From Cladosporium sp. IMV 00045 (lineage: Eukaryota > Ascomycota > Dothideomycetes > Cladosporiales > Cladosporiaceae), in the NCBI GenBank assembly GCA_001931905.2, contig MSJI02000845.1, positions 1 through 59,114 on the forward strand: 59,114 bases of DNA, given 5' to 3'. The notes under the pieces were generated by a model. It was given only the letters and a program-made list of their open reading frames with translations, did no database searches and was not told where the DNA came from. The first letter of the stretch is position 1. Each line of letters opens with the position of its first letter. This document shows positions 10,077 through 20,750 of this stretch, piece by piece. The position numbers were made by a program, and so were the translations under genes.

Positions 10077-12173
10077 CTACAATTTACTCTTCGGCTCCCT
10101 ATTCTTAAAGAGAGTCGCACTCTCCGGGTACGGATCGACGGTAATATCATTCAACGGATTGAGCTCACTGGCCCTGTAGAACATATCCTCATAAACCTTG
10201 CCATCCTTCCTGCCCAGTGAAGAATCCAACTGCCAATCGGGGAAATCCCACGCGTCCACCAAGCGAACGGCATGCGGCCTGACTTCCTCGAGCAATTTCA
10301 TGACGGAGCTCGTGCGCGCGAGCTGGATTTGTCTTACGGTGACCGCGCTCGAAGTGTAGAATTCGCTTGCTTCTTGCTCCAGAGTGTGCAGCGCATAGAG
10401 GCGGAAGAGCTTGTGCATAACGGCGAGAGTCTCGGGGTCGAGTTCGGAGGAAGAGGAGGGCGATTGCAGCGTTTCGTAGAAGTTCTTGACCACCATGTAC
10501 TGGCTGTGCGCGCGGCTAAGGCGGTAGAAGTCGACGAGAAGGCTGTTCCACGCGCGCTTCTGCTCGTCGCGGTGGCGGAGGGCTTCGAAGGTGAGGAAAG
10601 CGGAGCGCCAGGCGAAGGCGCTGACAAGGTCGGCGTCGTTGCCGAGCACGTCAAAGGCAGCGCCTTGGTCTTGGCGCGAGAGGAAGTTGGCGAGGATCGA
10701 CATTGTGTCGTTGGTGGGTTCGTTGCCTTTAAGGACGGAGCGGGCGGTTTTGAGGAGGTAGCGCGCCACTTGCTGCGTGAGCATGTAGTTGTCGCCTTCC
10801 CAAGTCGCTGTTGGCAGGTAGTCAGAGTACCAGGGGCCAATGCCGGAGAAGGAGGAGTAGCCGTGGCCTCCGCAGGCGCGACGACACATTTCGAGTCCTT
10901 CCACGGCGGTGTAGGAGGCGAGGGATTTGAGACCGCAGGACGTGGCGTGCAGGTCGGCGAGGAGGTCGGAGCTCGAGTTGGTCTCTTCGGGACCGGCGCC
11001 GCGGCCGCTCTGGCTGCCAGCCTTGCCAGCATCGGCGGCGATCTTCTTCTGGTTTGCGTTGTAGAGAGCCATCATGCCCTTGCCGGTGAAGTGGAGAGCA
11101 TAGGTGGCAGCAAGGAGGGGCAGAAGGCGAATCTGCACCATAGTGTAGTTGAGGACCTGGTTCTCGCCACGCTCCCACTCGGGAGCATCACGGTCCTGGA
11201 ACTGCTTGCGCACAGAACAATAGCGAGTGGCGATGGTAACACCACGAGCGAGAACGCCACCTGCCTGCATGACAATGTTTGAGCGGACCCAAGTCAGAGT
11301 GCCGTAGACAAGCGCCGGCGACGCGGGTCTCATGTAGCGGTTCGTTTTCGGGTCAATGGAGGAAAAGCGTGAAAGCATGCTGATATGAGGGACCTTCACG
11401 TGGTTGAAGAGCAGGAAACCGTTGTCCATAGTGTTGTAACCGAACTTAGGGCCAATGTCTCCAATGTGAATGTTCTCAAGAGGCTGGTGCGTCTGCAGGT
11501 CGCGGATCTGAACAACGAAGGGGTGCGGGCCCATAGATTTACCGTTCATGATGAGTTGGGCCATCACCACGGCATGGTTGGCGGTACGGCCAAGAGAGCC
11601 AATCCACCACTTCGAAGCCGTGAGGTGAGGAGAGTGGATGGTAAAAGTCTTGTCTTCTGAGTTCCATGTCGCGGTTGTCTCCAATCCCCTGACATTTGAG
11701 CCGTGACCCAACTCGGTCTGCGCATAGCAGCCAATGTACTTGTATGCCTGTGCAGGCTTCAGGAACTTCTCGTGTTGTTCCGGGCTGCCCTGATCCCTCA
11801 GGGTGATCAAGAACATGCTCTCATGCAGACCGTAAGGGCCAGGCTCGGAAATGAGCTCATTGGCGATTGCCTTCTCCTGCATCTCCCAGCCATATTTCAC
11901 CTCCAATTCCCTCAGCTTCTTCGCGCGAGCGAGCGCCGTCTCGAAGCGGTCGATGCGGCCGGCGAAGTAATTCTGCGACTTGTCGAAGATCTTCTCGGAT
12001 TCGAGAATCTTGAGAATCCCATGCTTCTTCTCCAATCCAGCTTTTGTGAAGAGATATGCGGACAGACCGTCAACGTCGACGTTCGACTTGGCTCTTTCTT
12101 GCTTGAGAAGTTCGGTGCCTTGTGAGGTGGAGGGGACCTTCAGGTCGCGGACCCATTGAGGGACGGGAGCCAT
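10077..12173 (-). CDS. POX1: Peroxisomal acyl-CoA oxidase
   Basis: A single exon encodes 698 residues, the usual length for fungal acyl-CoA oxidases. The enzyme catalyses the first step of peroxisomal beta-oxidation, acyl-CoA to trans-2-enoyl-CoA, with FAD and oxygen. Visible family blocks are CYAQTELGHGSNVRGLET (FAD/substrate region), SKWWIGSLGRTANHAVVMAQL, VRKQFQ, RRACGGHGYSSFSGIG (which should hold the catalytic Glu region nearby) and the helical C-terminal domain. The last three residues are SKL, a perfect PTS1 peroxisome signal. I start at 12173 (MAPVPQWVRDLK), which matches the family N-terminus; the frame stays open upstream to 12446 but that part reads like leader sequence. Confidence 0.93.
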   Translation of the reverse strand: MAPVPQWVRDLKVPSTSQGTELLKQERAKSNVDVDGLSAYLFTKAGLEKKHGILKILESEKIFDKSQNYFAGRIDRFETALARAKKLRELEVKYGWEMQEKAIANELISEPGPYGLHESMFLITLRDQGSPEQHEKFLKPAQAYKYIGCYAQTELGHGSNVRGLETTATWNSEDKTFTIHSPHLTASKWWIGSLGRTANHAVVMAQLIMNGKSMGPHPFVVQIRDLQTHQPLENIHIGDIGPKFGYNTMDNGFLLFNHVKVPHISMLSRFSSIDPKTNRYMRPASPALVYGTLTWVRSNIVMQAGGVLARGVTIATRYCSVRKQFQDRDAPEWERGENQVLNYTMVQIRLLPLLAATYALHFTGKGMMALYNANQKKIAADAGKAGSQSGRGAGPEETNSSSDLLADLHATSCGLKSLASYTAVEGLEMCRRACGGHGYSSFSGIGPWYSDYLPTATWEGDNYMLTQQVARYLLKTARSVLKGNEPTNDTMSILANFLSRQDQGAAFDVLGNDADLVSAFAWRSAFLTFEALRHRDEQKRAWNSLLVDFYRLSRAHSQYMVVKNFYETLQSPSSSSELDPETLAVMHKLFRLYALHTLEQEASEFYTSSAVTVRQIQLARTSSVMKLLEEVRPHAVRLVDAWDFPDWQLDSSLGRKDGKVYEDMFYRASELNPLNDITVDPYPESATLFKNREPKSKL

Positions 12174-12994
12174 TTTTGTGATTTTCCTTGCCAGATAATA
12201 GAAAGAAGAAAAGTATGAGGATTGATGATATGAAGAACGGTAATGGCAATACCTACGTATGGGGATGAAGAGGATGAGAATACGGATGTTGGACATATTA
12301 AAGGGCATCGGACATGACGCTGCCAAACACGCACGACCTCGGCATCTCAGCCTCGGCTCTTGCCTTATTAGACTTAGCGCGTGATCGCTCTTTCCCTTGT
12401 TGAAGTCATGGAAGTGAAGTATGTCTGATTTCGAATTGCCGACCACGCGAAGCTATCTCCCATGGAGTGCTTTTCTCTTGAGCTACTACCTCATACATCA
12501 AAGGTATAAAATGGTAGAGAGAAACGTGAGATAGCTTTCCAATACTTTAAGCTATCTCTAATAGAACACACTTCTCCTAAGGTACTATCTTCCACGATTG
12601 TAGTAGGAGTAGAAAGAGATTTTTTGGTGGCGCGTGACGGCATACCAAGATGTCCGACAAACTTCCAGCGAAGCCTCAGCCACGCCGCGCCAGATGCCGC
12701 GGTATCTCTCTCCTCGGCGAAAGCCCTCACCACACCTGAGGATAGCCGTTAGCTGGGAAACATCTGTGCAGCTGGACATCTGGCCGAGGAACCCCATCAA
12801 AGCTCATCAAATTCCGGCAATTGCCTACAACTTTGGCTCTCGAGTTTCCTCAGGCTCGCCGAACAATATGGCTTAAGCGTACTTGACCAGACATCGCCAC
12901 CCGGTACTGGCTAGCTTGGGCTTTGGGTTTTGTTTTCACAATTGTTTTCAAGAATAGAGAGCATAGCATCCATCCGAGAGTATCATCCTACAAG
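12174..12994. promoter_or_regulatory. Divergent promoter region, acyl-CoA oxidase / CE4 gene 2
   Basis: An 821-bp gap lies between two divergent starts. It contains the oxidase leader region and a repeated AGCTATCTC motif (about 12452, 12529 in reverse, and 12551). No gene recognised. Confidence 0.4.
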
Positions 12995-13987
12995 ATGTCC
13001 TCAGAAGCCGCGAGCACTTCTTCACAGTGGCCAAACGGAGCACGGGCAGCTATAGCCCTGACCATCGATAACATGGGCGAGGCAGCTGATCTCGACAGGA
13101 ATCTCTGGCCTCAATCAGAGCCCATTGGGAACCACTACTCCGTCAAAGAAGTTCTTCCCAAATTTCTGGCCATTCTAGCCAAATATGACATCTCCGCCAC
13201 CTACTTCGTAGAAGCATGGAACTTTGGTGTCTACGCAGATGCGATTCAGGAGATAGCCAAAGACCACGAGGTTGGCTGGCATGCCTGGCGTCATGAAGCG
13301 TGGAGTAAGCTGAAGGATGAAGATGCAGAACGGGCCAATTTTGATCGCAGTTTTGGTGTAGAGGGCCTAGGGAGTCTCACAGGCGAAGGAGCACCGAGCG
13401 GAGGTGCTACCATGTACAAAGGCTTTCGGCCGCCTGGTGGCATTATCCATGGAGAGAGAACTCTGAATTTGTGCAGGTGAGCGTCGAGCATCAGAGAAGA
13501 ACGATGCCAAAGATGGAATACTGACATTGTCTCACTCGCAAGGGAGTATGGCCTTGGATATATCAGCCCTGCTGGTCACGAAGCTGCGATAGTCCCTTTG
13601 CGAGATGACAAAGACTCAATAGTGGTACTTCCCTTCAGATGGACTACGGTTGACGCATACTACTACATGGAAACATTCTCCGGTCTACGCAAGATGAAAG
13701 GCGAGTCTGAACAAACTCAGTCAGAACGGAGTTTGACCGAGCGGATGATCGAACAGATTGGCGCTGCTATTTCGTCCGGCGGCTATCTGTCCATTCTTTT
13801 CCATCCGTTCCTCAACGCGTCATCAGAACGACTGCAAGCTTTTGAGGCGGTAATTGCACATTTGGCCGAGAAGCGTAGAGAGGGTTCGATATGGTTAGCA
13901 CGGTGCAACGACGTGCAGGCTTGGGTGAGAGAACACTCTGGGGTCGTGGGATCAGACCCTGGGTGGGATCATTCTAGTTGGAGATGA
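12995..13987 (+). CDS. Polysaccharide deacetylase family protein (CE4), second type
   Basis: Two exons (12995-13476, 13543-13987; 66-bp GT-AG intron) encode 308 residues. The NodB-like core shows AAIALTIDNMGEAADLDR with Asp25, ISATYFVEAWN, and WHAWRHEAW with His96/His100 as the H-x3-H metal pair, then GFRPPGG (the conserved R-x-P-x-G block). There is no signal peptide. The sequence differs clearly from the CE4 protein at 3833-4889, so this is not a recent duplicate. Substrate unknown. I start at 12995 (MSSEAAS) because the 24 codons upstream, although open, do not look like protein. Confidence 0.85.
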
Positions 13988-15430
13988 AGGAAGACAATCC
14001 TTGTAGATCTATTGACGGTGTTCGAGACGCTTTGGCATCATCAGAAAGTGTAATAAATTGGTAGTTGGAGAACGTTCGGGTTCTTCGGAAGAGGGCAGTT
14101 CGGCCCAAGCAGTCGTATTCCGATGTCGCGGGCGTCTAGGAATCCTTGAGTCGGGGAACCCGGGCTGTGCTCAGCGGACCGACAAATCGTCACAGACCGT
14201 CTAATGGACCTTTTTCGTTTTGTCGAATGATGAAGTCGCTTCTCAAGAAAAAGGAAACTAATGAAGAGACGACTCTGCTTGAAGGAGTTGTTGCAAAGGA
14301 AGTCTGTGCATGTCTACCTCACCTAGTGGCATGACGGTCTGAACAAAATCAGGCTTTCCCTAATCATGAAGCCTTGGACGCCTTACCACGATTATTGCGA
14401 AGGCTAGAGGAACTGAGTCACGCAGCACGGTTATGCCGGTACATGTAGTTGCTTCGGGTGCCAATCATCGCATGAGCACATCTCGAAATCTGCAATGTGA
14501 TAATGATCGCCAAAAACGTTTGCCGCATCACAGGGAACGGGCCTACAGGCACAGGAGGGTTTGCGAAATACGAACTCACGACACTTCTCAGCCTGACAGC
14601 CAGCCTCTCAACAGTCTCCAGACTCGAACCTTCAATTGCCCCGCAAGCAGTGCAGGAAAGTCCGTTTTTTTGAGACTGTGGAGATTGCTGTAAGACCAAA
14701 TCTCCAGGATAGCATTACCATTTTCTCACTCAACGCTTCCGGTAGTATCTCCGGGAGCTCGGTTAGACAGGAGAGCAGCAACGCGAACAACCTGAGCTCG
14801 CGTAGACTTTGGCGAGCAGGCGGACAGGGTCTGGGTGCCTGATGCATATACTTTCTATGCCGTGGTTCCTGTCACGTGTCTGTGAAGATAGGGTTTTGCC
14901 TCTTGGCATTCCCGACTCTTAATCTGAGGGACTTCATACTTGCGCTACAGATGCACAGGACATGACTAGCGAACGACTTTAGTCTGGACTGGCGCTCCCC
15001 AAGTTGACTGATCCTCCACTGATCTTCAGCTTTTGCCGGGCGGGCTCATTCGTGGTGGGGGCGCTATGTCCCGAGGTAGTCTCAAAAAGCTCGAGCAAAC
15101 CATGTTGTTGGCCCCCAAGTATGGTACGAAGCCCTCATCGTCGGCCGGGTCCAGTGCGAAACACATGTTCCCTTGGGCCCTGGGCCCAATGGCATGCAGA
15201 CGATTCTTGGAAGGTTGGCACTTGCGCTACGATCCTTTTTGTAGCTCCTAGACTTAAAGGTTTGACACGGCTGATCCTGAGACGTGACGACGGAGAGGAG
15301 GGTGATCAGGGCGTTCGACTGGACACGTGGGTTTCGATCTCATCGCGCCGGAGCAGTTCACTCTTAATGAGTTTACACTCTGGAACTTGCGAGGACTAGG
15401 ACTTACCATACTGATCCTAAGAAGCTTGAC
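13988..15430. other. Intergenic, no gene recognised (1.44 kb)
   Basis: This gap separates two plus-strand genes. Open frames are short and lack family features. A region at 14560-14640 carries a TTCGAGTC-like string on the minus strand, but no tRNA cloverleaf can be drawn. The promoter of the rhodopsin-domain gene should be at its right end. Confidence 0.55.
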
Positions 15431-16787
15431 ATGTCGAACATTGCCCACCTCTCGCCTGAGGACATATCGAAATGGCCGACTCCAAACTATGAGAATCCAG
15501 ATCGCCTGACATGGATGCCGGCATATTCGAGCATCTGGTTCATCTCCGCCACTCTTCTGTTTGGGATGAGATGCTGGCTTCGCGTTCGGGGCCATGCAGG
15601 AAGACTGGGATTAGACGATGTAAGAAAACATGAAACAGATAGGAGAAGACGTTGTGCTAAGCTGACCTGTGACTTACCAAAGGCAATTCTTCTACCAGGC
15701 TGGCTCGCTGGTTTGTGGTTCACGGTAGTCACGATGCTTTACACGGAATGGGGAGGGTCCCTTCATGTCTGGGATGTACCTCCTGAGAAAAGAACAAGCC
15801 TCGTTCTCTGCATGTGGCTAGGTGAATTCTCGTTTCTGGTCTGTGGTGGTTGTACCAAAGTGTCTATCCTCCTATTCTACCGCCGTCTTGTGGGCGGGAC
15901 GTATTCTCGACGATACAAATGGCTTATTTGGTTCGCAATCGCCTTCACCATCGCATACACCGTGGTGTTCTGCATCATACTTTTGGTCAATTGCACTCCC
16001 ACTGAGGCTTACTGGATGGCCTTCGACTTCAAATACGCTTTGACCGCGGACTACACCTGCATGGATACTTCAGTCATCAACACCATGGCTGGCGTGTGCG
16101 CAGCAATCAGCGATGTCTACGCCGTGGCACTACCATGCATTCTGACCTGGCAACTATCATCAGTTCCCAAGAGACAAAAGATCGCCCTCTTCGGAATCTT
16201 CTCCCTCGGTCTCGTCGTCGTAGCCGCCAGTGGCGTACGAACCTACTGGCTAATCCGTGAGTCGATCTTGTATCGCCTCCAAAAGCAACCACTGACGTCC
16301 AATCACAGAAACCAGCAAAGCCCACGATCTCACAAGAGCGGCCTTCAACCTTTTCGTCTGGGCCCAATTCGAGCTACAAGCAGGAATCATATGCGCCTCC
16401 GCACCCTCCCTCCGAGTCTTCTTCCGCCGCTATCTAGGCGGCAGCAATGCATCACGTATAACGCGAGAGACAACCCCCAACCCGAACAAAAGCCTCGGCA
16501 CTGGCACAGGCACAAGGACCAGCAATCACCACCGCAGCGCTACTGCTCACAAAGACATCACGGTCGTGCGAGATCTGAGCGTCACCTACGAGCAAGACTC
16601 GACCGAGTCGACCGAGTCCCTCAACGCCATCGACAGGTCGCCCATGGAAGCCAAGCCGACGTGGTCGCCGATTCGAAACGAGGGCAATAATATGACGCGC
16701 TACTCACACGAAGAGGATTCTTTTGTGATGGGCGATTTGAGTTGGAAACGAAGGGATAAAGAGCCGAAATGGGCTGGGCATTCGTGA
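15431..16787 (+). CDS. Seven-helix rhodopsin-domain (PTH11-like) membrane protein
   Basis: Three exons (15431-15619, 15683-16256, 16309-16787) encode 413 residues. The fungal rhodopsin-type domain shows its usual marks: a first helix near WMPAYSSIWFISATLLFGMR, GRLGLDD at the first junction, WLGEFSFLVCGGCTKVSILLFY (helix 3), VNCTPTEAYW, CAAISDVYAVALP, SSVPKRQKIAL, ASGVRTYWL and QFELQAGIICASAPSLRVF in helix 7. A hydrophilic Ser/Thr-rich tail of about 120 residues follows, likely cytoplasmic. There is no CFEM domain. Such proteins are plasma-membrane, GPCR-like and mostly of unknown ligand. Intron 1 (63 bp) is a multiple of three and free of stops, so retention would add 21 residues; intron 2 is 52 bp. 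Confidence 0.87.
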
Positions 16788-17020
16788 GATTTGCTCGGGA
16801 GGTTGGGCGGACCGCTTTTGCTTTTATGGAGGATACGAATATTAGACGATCAGGGAAACCGGGACAACCAGGGCTTATCTGTTGGAACATAATCTTAAGA
16901 AACCTTTTCTAATTCGTAATCAGACTGATGTTCTTCTCTTCAGCACTGGTTTTCTCGGTAACCAAACGTGTGTTTTCGTTGTGCAAGGATTACGAAAAGC
17001 GAACTGGGCTACTTGAAACA

Positions 17021-17760
17021 AGCACATCGAAAGCAAGACCATATTTAGGAGACTTGGTTGATTTGTCGTTTATCTCTATCACGCAGTGATACCCAAAGGC
17101 GAGCTAGGCTACCTGATACAAGCATATCGAAAGCAGGACTATGTTTGAGAGACGCGATCGATTCGTTACAGATCTCCGCGGCTCATGGGTTCTCAGAAGC
17201 CACTAGGGCGGCTAACACGAGCATATCGAAAGCAAGACTATATTTGAGGGACTTGATCGACTTGATCGACTTGTCGATGGTCTCCGTGGTTCATGGCTTC
17301 TCAGAAGTTGCTAGGGCAAGTGATACGAGCATATCGAAAACAACACCATGTTTGAGAAACTTGATCGATTCGCTGTTTCTCTCTGTGGCTCATTGGTTCT
17401 CAGAAACTGCTAGTGCGATTGATAGGAGCATATCGGAAGCAAGACCACGTCTGAGACTTGATCGATTTATCGATGATCTCCTTGGTTGACAGCTTCTTAC
17501 AAGCTGCTAGCGCGATTGATACCAGCATTTACATCGAAAGCAAGGCCATGTTTAGGATACGTGATCGATTTGTCGATTGTCTCTGTGGCTCGTTTCTCAA
17601 AAGCTGCTAGTGTGATTGAAACGAGCATATATACTGGAAGCAAGACTATATTCAAGAGGCGTGATCGATTTGTCGTCTATTTCTGTTGCTCATGACTTCT
17701 CAGAATCGCCTAGTGCGGTCGATACGAGCATATGAGAGGCTGGCCCAAGATTGAGAGGCT
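17021..17760. repeat. Tandem array of eight degenerate ~101-bp repeats
   Basis: Eight units start with a version of AGCATATCGAAAGCAAGAC at 17021, 17121, 17220, 17328, 17427, 17524, 17624 and 17727, so the spacing is 100, 99, 108, 99, 97, 100 and 103 bp. Each unit also carries, in order, versions of TTGATCGATTTGTCGAT, TCTCTGTGGCTCATGG and TCTCAGAAGCTGCTAG. The 108-bp unit is explained by a 9-bp duplication (GATCGACTT twice). The last unit is partial and more divergent. On the plus strand, units 2 to 5 share an open frame with a period of 33 codons (TSISKARL, LRDLID, VSVVHGFSE), but later spacings break it. The array lies between two convergent genes. Confidence 0.85.
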
Positions 17761-17831
17761 TGATCATGATAATCCTGAGTTGAATGTCTCCAAGTCTATT
17801 CTCACGTCACGTCTCTGAATCCATCCACTAC

Positions 17832-20750
17832 TCACTTCAGTTCAGCAGAAAGGTGCAACTTCCTCGAAGAGCTACCAACATAAACCGTCTTCGTATAGTC
17901 GGTAACCACCCAATCCTGCTTGTCCGTGCTCCAACTTGACACGTCCCTCCTCTGCAAATCAAAAGCCACCTCCACCGTCTCACCAGACTTGACATGTATG
18001 CGCTCGAAGCCACGCAGCACAACCTTGGGATCGTAAGGCCCGCCAAGCGAGACGTAAAGCTGCGGCACCTCATCGCCAGCAACATCGCCGGTGTTGGTAA
18101 GCTTGATTGTAACGCGGTAGAAATCCTCCCACAGGCCCGGATTGCCGCCGTTGGGGCCAGAGGCGGGCGGGTAGTTGAATTTAGAGCCGTCGCGAGCGCC
18201 TGGCGGGATGAATGAGTTGTCGCCGTAGCCGGGCGCGCCGTAGGATTCGTTCAGGCTGGTGCTGTTGAGCCAGGGGTAGATGTAGAGTGGGATGCGGGTG
18301 ATGTCTTCTGGGAACGTGTGCGAGGATGTGCGGTTATCGATCGTACCGTAGGTGGGGGCTGGGCCTGATGAGCCGGAGTTGGGTTTGTAGGGCGCGGCGT
18401 CGAGTTTCTCCACGTTCAGGTCGGAGTACTCGAACGTGGTGTAGCTGAGGCCGAAGCCGAATTCGTAAACTGGGGTGATGTTGCGGTGATCAAAGGTTCG
18501 GTAGTCGATGAAGACGCCTTCCTCGAAGTTGAATTGAGGGACGTCTTGATTGGGGGTGTAGAGGACGTCGGTGCCGTAGTCGGAGCGCTCCTTACCGATG
18601 GTAAAAGGTAGTTTGGCACCGGGATTGACGCGGCCGTAGAGAACGTCTGCAATTGCGTTGCCGGATTGTTCGCCTAGGGGCTGTTAGTATGATATTCAAA
18701 GACATTCCTGGCCGTACGCTTCTCACCTGGTAGACCAGCCCACAGGATTGCAGTGATGTTCTCGTTGTCCTTGTACTCATCGATCTCCACAGCTCCGACG
18801 GTATGAAGAACCAGCACGGTGTTGTTGCAGCTAGCAGAGACGTTCCTAATCATTTCATCCGCGCCCTGCCAAAGAGTCAAGTTTTTACGGTCACCTATGT
18901 TGCCCTCAACATTGATGAAGCCCTCTCCGGAGTCAGCGTTCGCGAAGACAAGACAAACACCTGCCACCTCCGTGACACGCTTGGCCAAGAGATCGATCTG
19001 GGTGAAAGCGCTGTTGTTGGTGATCGACTCGTAAGATCCGTAGCGAGAAGTAACCTCGTGTTGGAGAGCCGCGTCGGGGCTGATAAGGTACGGGAAATTG
19101 CCCTGACCACTGCCCCAGCCGACACCAAGGGTGCCAACGTCACATCCATGGTTTCTGCAGCCATTGGGACCCAGAGGATTAGAGCCAGCGTCCTCGCCAA
19201 TGACAGCCGTGAGCTTCTCCTTGTTGGTGAGAGGTAGGGCGCCCTTGGTGTTCTTGAGCAGGACGGTCGAGGCAGCTCCGATGTGGCGGATGAGCTCTCC
19301 GTGCTTTTGACGCACGTCAACGTGTTGGTTGACGACTCCAGTACCCCAAGTGGGTCCAACATGCGCATGAACGGCTCCGCTGGTGTAAGGAGTCCAAGAC
19401 TGAAAGTTCGGTAGATCAATCTCGTCATTGCCGTCCACAAGATACCAACCTGCGAGGACGCGGACGACCATGTCGTCTAGGCGCCATTGAGGCACAGTAC
19501 CGTTGAGGACCGCGATGGTCAAGTTCGGGCCAAAGTAACTGTCGCCATCGCCGAATCGGATGTCACCTGCCATGGTCATGTCCAACCCAGCAAGCACAGC
19601 TGGGACGCCCGCAGCAGTCGCCTGCCAATCCGACAGGACATATCCCTGGAAGCCAAGCTCCTCTTTCAGGACATAGTTCAGAAGGTAGCTGTTCTGACAT
19701 GCTTGGGAATTGTTGACTAAGTTGTAGCTGCACATTACCGATGCAACTCCAGCTTTCACGGCGTCCGCGAATGGCCAGGCGTAGACTTCGTGCAGTGTTT
19801 GGTCATCGATGTTGGAGGATCCAGGCTCCGAGATGTTAAAGCCATAGTCGCGAGACTCCGGGGTCTGTCTAAAGTGTTCTTGTTCATTGCCAACGTAGTG
19901 CTTAGCGCATGCTTGCACTCCAGTGCTTTGGATGCCTCGGATCGAGGCTGCGAAGAGCTTGCCAGTGAGGTATGGATCAGGACTAGTTCCTTCCCAGTTG
20001 CGCCCGCCTTCGGGAGACTATGATTCATATAAGTGACATGTAGTGCCTCTACGCTTGACAGATATACTCACCCTTCCTAATCCTCCCGCAACTGGACCGA
20101 GCTGAACGGTGACACCCTTATCACGGCTCTCGTAGCCCATGGCCTTGCCACGCTCATATGCTAAGCGCTTGTCCCATGTCGCTCCAACGTTGATGCCGGC
20201 AGGGAAGATAGAAATCAAACTGTTCTCAAGTCGTCAGCATAATGCCACACTGCTGTGATTGCATTCTCCCGGTGGCTCACTCAGTGTATCTCACACCAAC
20301 AGGAGAGTCCTGAAGGCATTGGCCTCTAATGCCTAAGCGAGGAACGCCACCCGTCTGGCCAACGCATTGTTCCTGTTGCCAACCAGAGCCTATCTAGATA
20401 AGCGATTGCTTAATCCATTGTGATGTCAGTAGCTCACCTGTAGTCAGGTTCACCTTCTCTTCGAGGGTCAACTGCTTCACCACGTCGATGGCCTTCTTGT
20501 AGGCTTCTTCCCATTCACCTGCACCGCTTCCCCACGGGCTGGGATACTTTGGTGGTGAGTCCTGGTTCGACTGTGCCCCAGCGACGGTATTGGGGTTCGG
20601 AGAGATGGCGTCCGGGTAGGTGACATCAGGAAACTGAGATAGTCAGCATATTGTCGGTTCTCTAAGGACTTTCCAACAGCGTGCCGGTGCTCCATGGTTT
20701 CCAAACTGCGCCAACGCCCCGCCGACGAGACATGCAAGTGGGAGAAGCAT
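17832..20750 (-). CDS. Secreted GH3 beta-glucosidase
   Basis: Six exons are inferred: 20750-20685, 20633-20438, 20389-20281, 20219-20072, 20017-18727 and 18673-17832, about 883 residues in all. The enzyme releases glucose from cellobiose and other beta-glucosides outside the cell. Residues 1-14 ([14 protein letters not shown]) are a signal peptide. GH3 blocks run [62 protein letters not shown] and [10 protein letters not shown], in which Asp near residue 303 is the nucleophile; then come the GH3-C domain and a C-terminal fibronectin-III-like domain ([18 protein letters not shown]). The last five exons join cleanly at GT-AG borders of 48 to 61 bp. The first junction is the weak point: only a GC-AG intron (20634-20684) gives the right phase. 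Confidence 0.9.
20634..20684 (-). other. First intron of the GH3 gene, uncertain borders
   Basis: The 3' border (GCTGACTATCTCAG, then TTTCCTGATGTC) is good, with a clear branch site. On the 5' side no GT in the right phase leaves an intron of sensible length and a signal peptide. A GC donor (CCG then GCACGC) fits the phase and gives 51 bp. A sequencing indel or a start in another exon could also explain this. Confidence 0.4.

Noticed and set aside
10272..11282. 336-codon plus-strand frame opposite the acyl-CoA oxidase
   Set aside because: It is the complement of a well-supported conserved gene; its Val/Glu/Gly-rich composition is what antisense of GC-rich coding sequence gives.
14560..14650. 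tRNA-like TTCGAGTC string on the minus strand
   Set aside because: The T-arm and acceptor stems do not pair, so no cloverleaf can be drawn.
17058..17489. 143-codon frame through the tandem repeats as a gene
   Set aside because: The frame depends on three units only, is broken by the 97- and 100-bp units, and has no promoter or family support; kept as a repeat with a note.
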